The translations under genes and the position numbers were made by a program. From NCBI GenBank assembly GCA_900554095.1, contig USGC01000110.1, positions 1 through 5,978 on the forward strand: a DNA stretch of 5,978 nucleotides. Direction: 5' to 3'. Under the pieces are notes generated by a model. The model had not been told where the DNA came from and did not search any database. It saw nothing but the letters and a program-made list of their open reading frames with translations. Below are positions 4,153 to 5,978 of this stretch, piece after piece. The DNA is from an uncultured bacterium. GTDB taxonomy: Bacteria; Cyanobacteriota; Vampirovibrionia; Gastranaerophilales; Gastranaerophilaceae. Position 1 is the stretch's first letter, and each line of letters starts with the position of its first letter.

Positions 4153-5978
4153 TTAGTCTAAATCAACAGGTTCTCGCTGAATTTTCTCAATTGCCTCACG
4201 CGCGGTGAAGACAAGAGCTTCAGGTACATTTTCTATTGTTGTAAACTGCCTTAGTACATCAACAACACGCTTGAAAGAACGCACAATGTCGCCTTCACCA
4301 ACATCTATTTGGTCACAAATTGCCTCCCACTCAGCGCCTTCTACCCATAGTTCAATCATAGATGAAAAATACGGATTTATATACATAGGGCTTTCAACCA
4401 AGTAGCGATTTTGGACTTTTTCAATTTTACGCTTAATATTCCTGATGAGATTTAAAGTTTTTCTAATGGGCTCAGAGAACGGAATGTAAGGAATTTCAAT
4501 CCGCAAATCTTCCGTTGTTATAGCGCAAATTACACCTGCCAACTGCGAAGGTGTAAGATTGTCGAGCACTCCAGAGAAAATTATCTCAGCAATATAAAGC
4601 TCATTTTCAGAACGGATTTGTGAAGTGGTTACTCCTCGCGATGTCGGGTAATCATCTTGCAAATATCCAAAGTCAATTAAAACGCTTCTGTGAGCTAAAA
4701 ATTTATTCCAAAAAATATCTCTTTGACGTTCAATTTCTTTTTCAAGTTTTTTCTGACGACTTTCGAGACGGCCGAGGACTTCAATGTTTTTAGAATGCTT
4801 TTTGTACAATTTGCAGGTATCGCAAGGATATTGATGTAATTTTTCAAGCATTGCCTTGGTTTCTTTACCAAATTGGACAACCTCAGGTGATAACGGACGA
4901 TTTTTATTGCGTTCTTGTTTGCATATACTTTTGTATGTCTGCCTATTTTGAACATATATGTGCCGAAGCTTGTCATACTCAAACAATTCAGAATCACAGA
5001 GTTTTGACGGACAAATAAACATTCTTTCCTTTATTTCTTTATCATTAAGTTCAATTTGTTTAAGCAATGGCTTTAATCGAGATCCCGAAGAAAAATATCC
5101 AAAACTTTTTAGAATAAGTTCTTTTGCTTCATCGAGCGAGAAGCGTTGTAACAAATTGAGCACCATGGAATAGCTTGGCGAAAACCTGCTTTCTAAAGGG
5201 TTTGCGCTGCTAAGAACGAGCTCAGCTACTTCTTCCGGCGATTGGAAAGGAGTTCCGACAATCGTAACATATCCAACTTCATCCATTCCGCGGCGGCCGG
5301 CGCGGCCAGACATTTGCAAAAACTCGCTTGCCGTAAGCATTCTGTGACCGCTGTCAGTGCGTTTACTTGTTGAGCTTATAACAGTTGAGCGCGCCGGCAT
5401 ATTTATTCCGGCAGCGAGGGTTTCTGTCGCAAAAACAACTTTTATCAAACCTTTTTGGAACAGCTTTTCAACCAAACACTTCCAAGACGGTAAAAGACCC
5501 GCGTGATGCGAAGCTACACCACAAAGCAAATATTCAATATGTTTGTTATTATAAAGATGAGGATTTTCTGCGATATAATCTTCTATAAATTGGCGGATTT
5601 GAGCTTTTTCGCCCGGAGTTACGAGCTCAAGGCCAGCGCATTTTTCCATCTGTTCATCGCACTTTTTGCGCGAAAACGTAAAGTAAATCGCAGGAAGCAT
5701 ATCATTTTCTTCAAGATTTCTCACAACATCTTTTACATAGGAACGCTGTTTTTTTCTATTATGCCCAAAGAAGCGTTTTTCAGGTTTAATTTTATTGTTC
5801 AAAGCGCCCGATGGAGTCAAAAGCGGAAGAAGCTTATCAGGCTGAGAACTGTCAAAGTAGAAGAACTTCAAAGGTACCGGGCGAAAATCCGTATCAACAA
5901 GTTCGGTTTTAGAATGAACCGTATTAATCCAGTCAGTAAGCTCTTGAGCATTTGCAACAGTTGCAGATAGCGCTATAA
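4153..5978 (-). CDS. Ski2-like superfamily 2 RNA helicase, C-terminal 607 residues (5' end outside window)
   Basis: The frame is open from the TAA at 4155-4153 to the right edge, so the start lies beyond the window; an apparent TTG start at 5871 is internal. Counting visible residues from 5976, the sequence opens with IALSATVANAQEL, which is helicase motif III (SAT). Then come AIYFTFSRKKCD at about 96-107, SHHAGLLP (156-163), motif V FATETLAAGINMPAR (182-196) and motif VI QMSGRAGRRG (222-231). A central helical region holds HQYPCDTCKLYKKH around 381-394, matching the HPCxxC-type element in related bacterial helicases such as HelY, followed by a coiled-coil-like stretch rich in K, E and R. A DSHCT-type C-terminal domain follows (GVLDNLTPSQLAGVI, about 469-483, to the end). 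The Walker A and DExH motifs must be upstream. Relatives unwind RNA in processing or decay. Cyanobacteria and actinobacteria carry such genes; the target here is unknown. Confidence 0.9.
   Translation of the reverse strand, partial: IALSATVANAQELTDWINTVHSKTELVDTDFRPVPLKFFYFDSSQPDKLLPLLTPSGALNNKIKPEKRFFGHNRKKQRSYVKDVVRNLEENDMLPAIYFTFSRKKCDEQMEKCAGLELVTPGEKAQIRQFIEDYIAENPHLYNNKHIEYLLCGVASHHAGLLPSWKCLVEKLFQKGLIKVVFATETLAAGINMPARSTVISSTSKRTDSGHRMLTASEFLQMSGRAGRRGMDEVGYVTIVGTPFQSPEEVAELVLSSANPLESRFSPSYSMVLNLLQRFSLDEAKELILKSFGYFSSGSRLKPLLKQIELNDKEIKERMFICPSKLCDSELFEYDKLRHIYVQNRQTYKSICKQERNKNRPLSPEVVQFGKETKAMLEKLHQYPCDTCKLYKKHSKNIEVLGRLESRQKKLEKEIERQRDIFWNKFLAHRSVLIDFGYLQDDYPTSRGVTTSQIRSENELYIAEIIFSGVLDNLTPSQLAGVICAITTEDLRIEIPYIPFSEPIRKTLNLIRNIKRKIEKVQNRYLVESPMYINPYFSSMIELWVEGAEWEAICDQIDVGEGDIVRSFKRVVDVLRQFTTIENVPEALVFTAREAIEKIQREPVDLD

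Noticed and set aside
5869..5871. TTG as the helicase start codon
   Set aside because: The same frame stays open to the window edge and encodes the conserved LSAT motif upstream, so this codon is an internal Leu.
5385..5970. Open frames on the plus strand opposite the helicase, up to 155 codons
   Set aside because: They lie antisense to a gene with clear helicase motifs, show no recognisable domain, and look like shadows of the minus-strand coding bias.
1..5978. A defence island, CRISPR array, mobile element or tRNA/rRNA gene
   Set aside because: I saw no spaced direct repeats, terminal inverted repeats, transposase or integrase motifs, or structured RNA gene. The genes are ordinary cellular ones.

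Overview
The window is AT-rich DNA from a bacterium, almost fully coding. It carries ordinary cellular genes and shows no phage, insertion-sequence, CRISPR or RNA-gene signal. Three genes hint at lineage: a small four-helix membrane protein resembling the Tic20/Ycf60 family, a Ski2-like RNA helicase of the type found in cyanobacteria and actinobacteria, and a membrane-anchored phosphodiester glycosidase domain protein. With the low GC, this would fit a non-photosynthetic cyanobacterial relative (Melainabacteria/Vampirovibrionia, for example the gut Gastranaerophilales). That placement is inference from gene types, not from any search.

Left half, plus strand: the last 21 codons of an unidentified gene (1-66) are followed by a good sigma70-type promoter (TTGCAA, 17 bp, TATAAT) and a perfect 18-bp palindrome in the predicted 5' leader. 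Then come rpiB (ribose-5-phosphate isomerase B), rsfS (ribosomal silencing factor, TTG start), a weak hairpin, a protein built of nine in-register TPR units, and a Tic20-like membrane protein whose ATG overlaps the TPR stop codon by one base. The four genes run head to tail. rpiB-rsfS and TPR-Tic20 look like two tightly coupled pairs, separated by a hairpin that may terminate or attenuate.

Right half, minus strand: the 3' part of a Ski2-like helicase gene enters from the right edge. Its codons are open to the last base, so the N-terminal ATPase motifs lie outside. After a 228-bp spacer with its own extended -10 promoter and a roughly 107-nt leader comes a phosphodiester glycosidase (NAGPA-type) gene. 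It converges on the Tic20-like gene and ends at an intrinsic terminator oriented for the minus strand.

Functionally, the genes cover the pentose phosphate pathway (RpiB), stress control of ribosome assembly (RsfS), RNA unwinding (helicase), membrane or envelope work (Tic20-like, glycosidase) and protein-protein scaffolding (TPR). I see no evidence that they form one dedicated system. The points most worth a second look are the palindrome in the rpiB leader, the TPR/Tic20-like coupled pair, and the structured glycosidase leader with two overlapping mini-ORFs.
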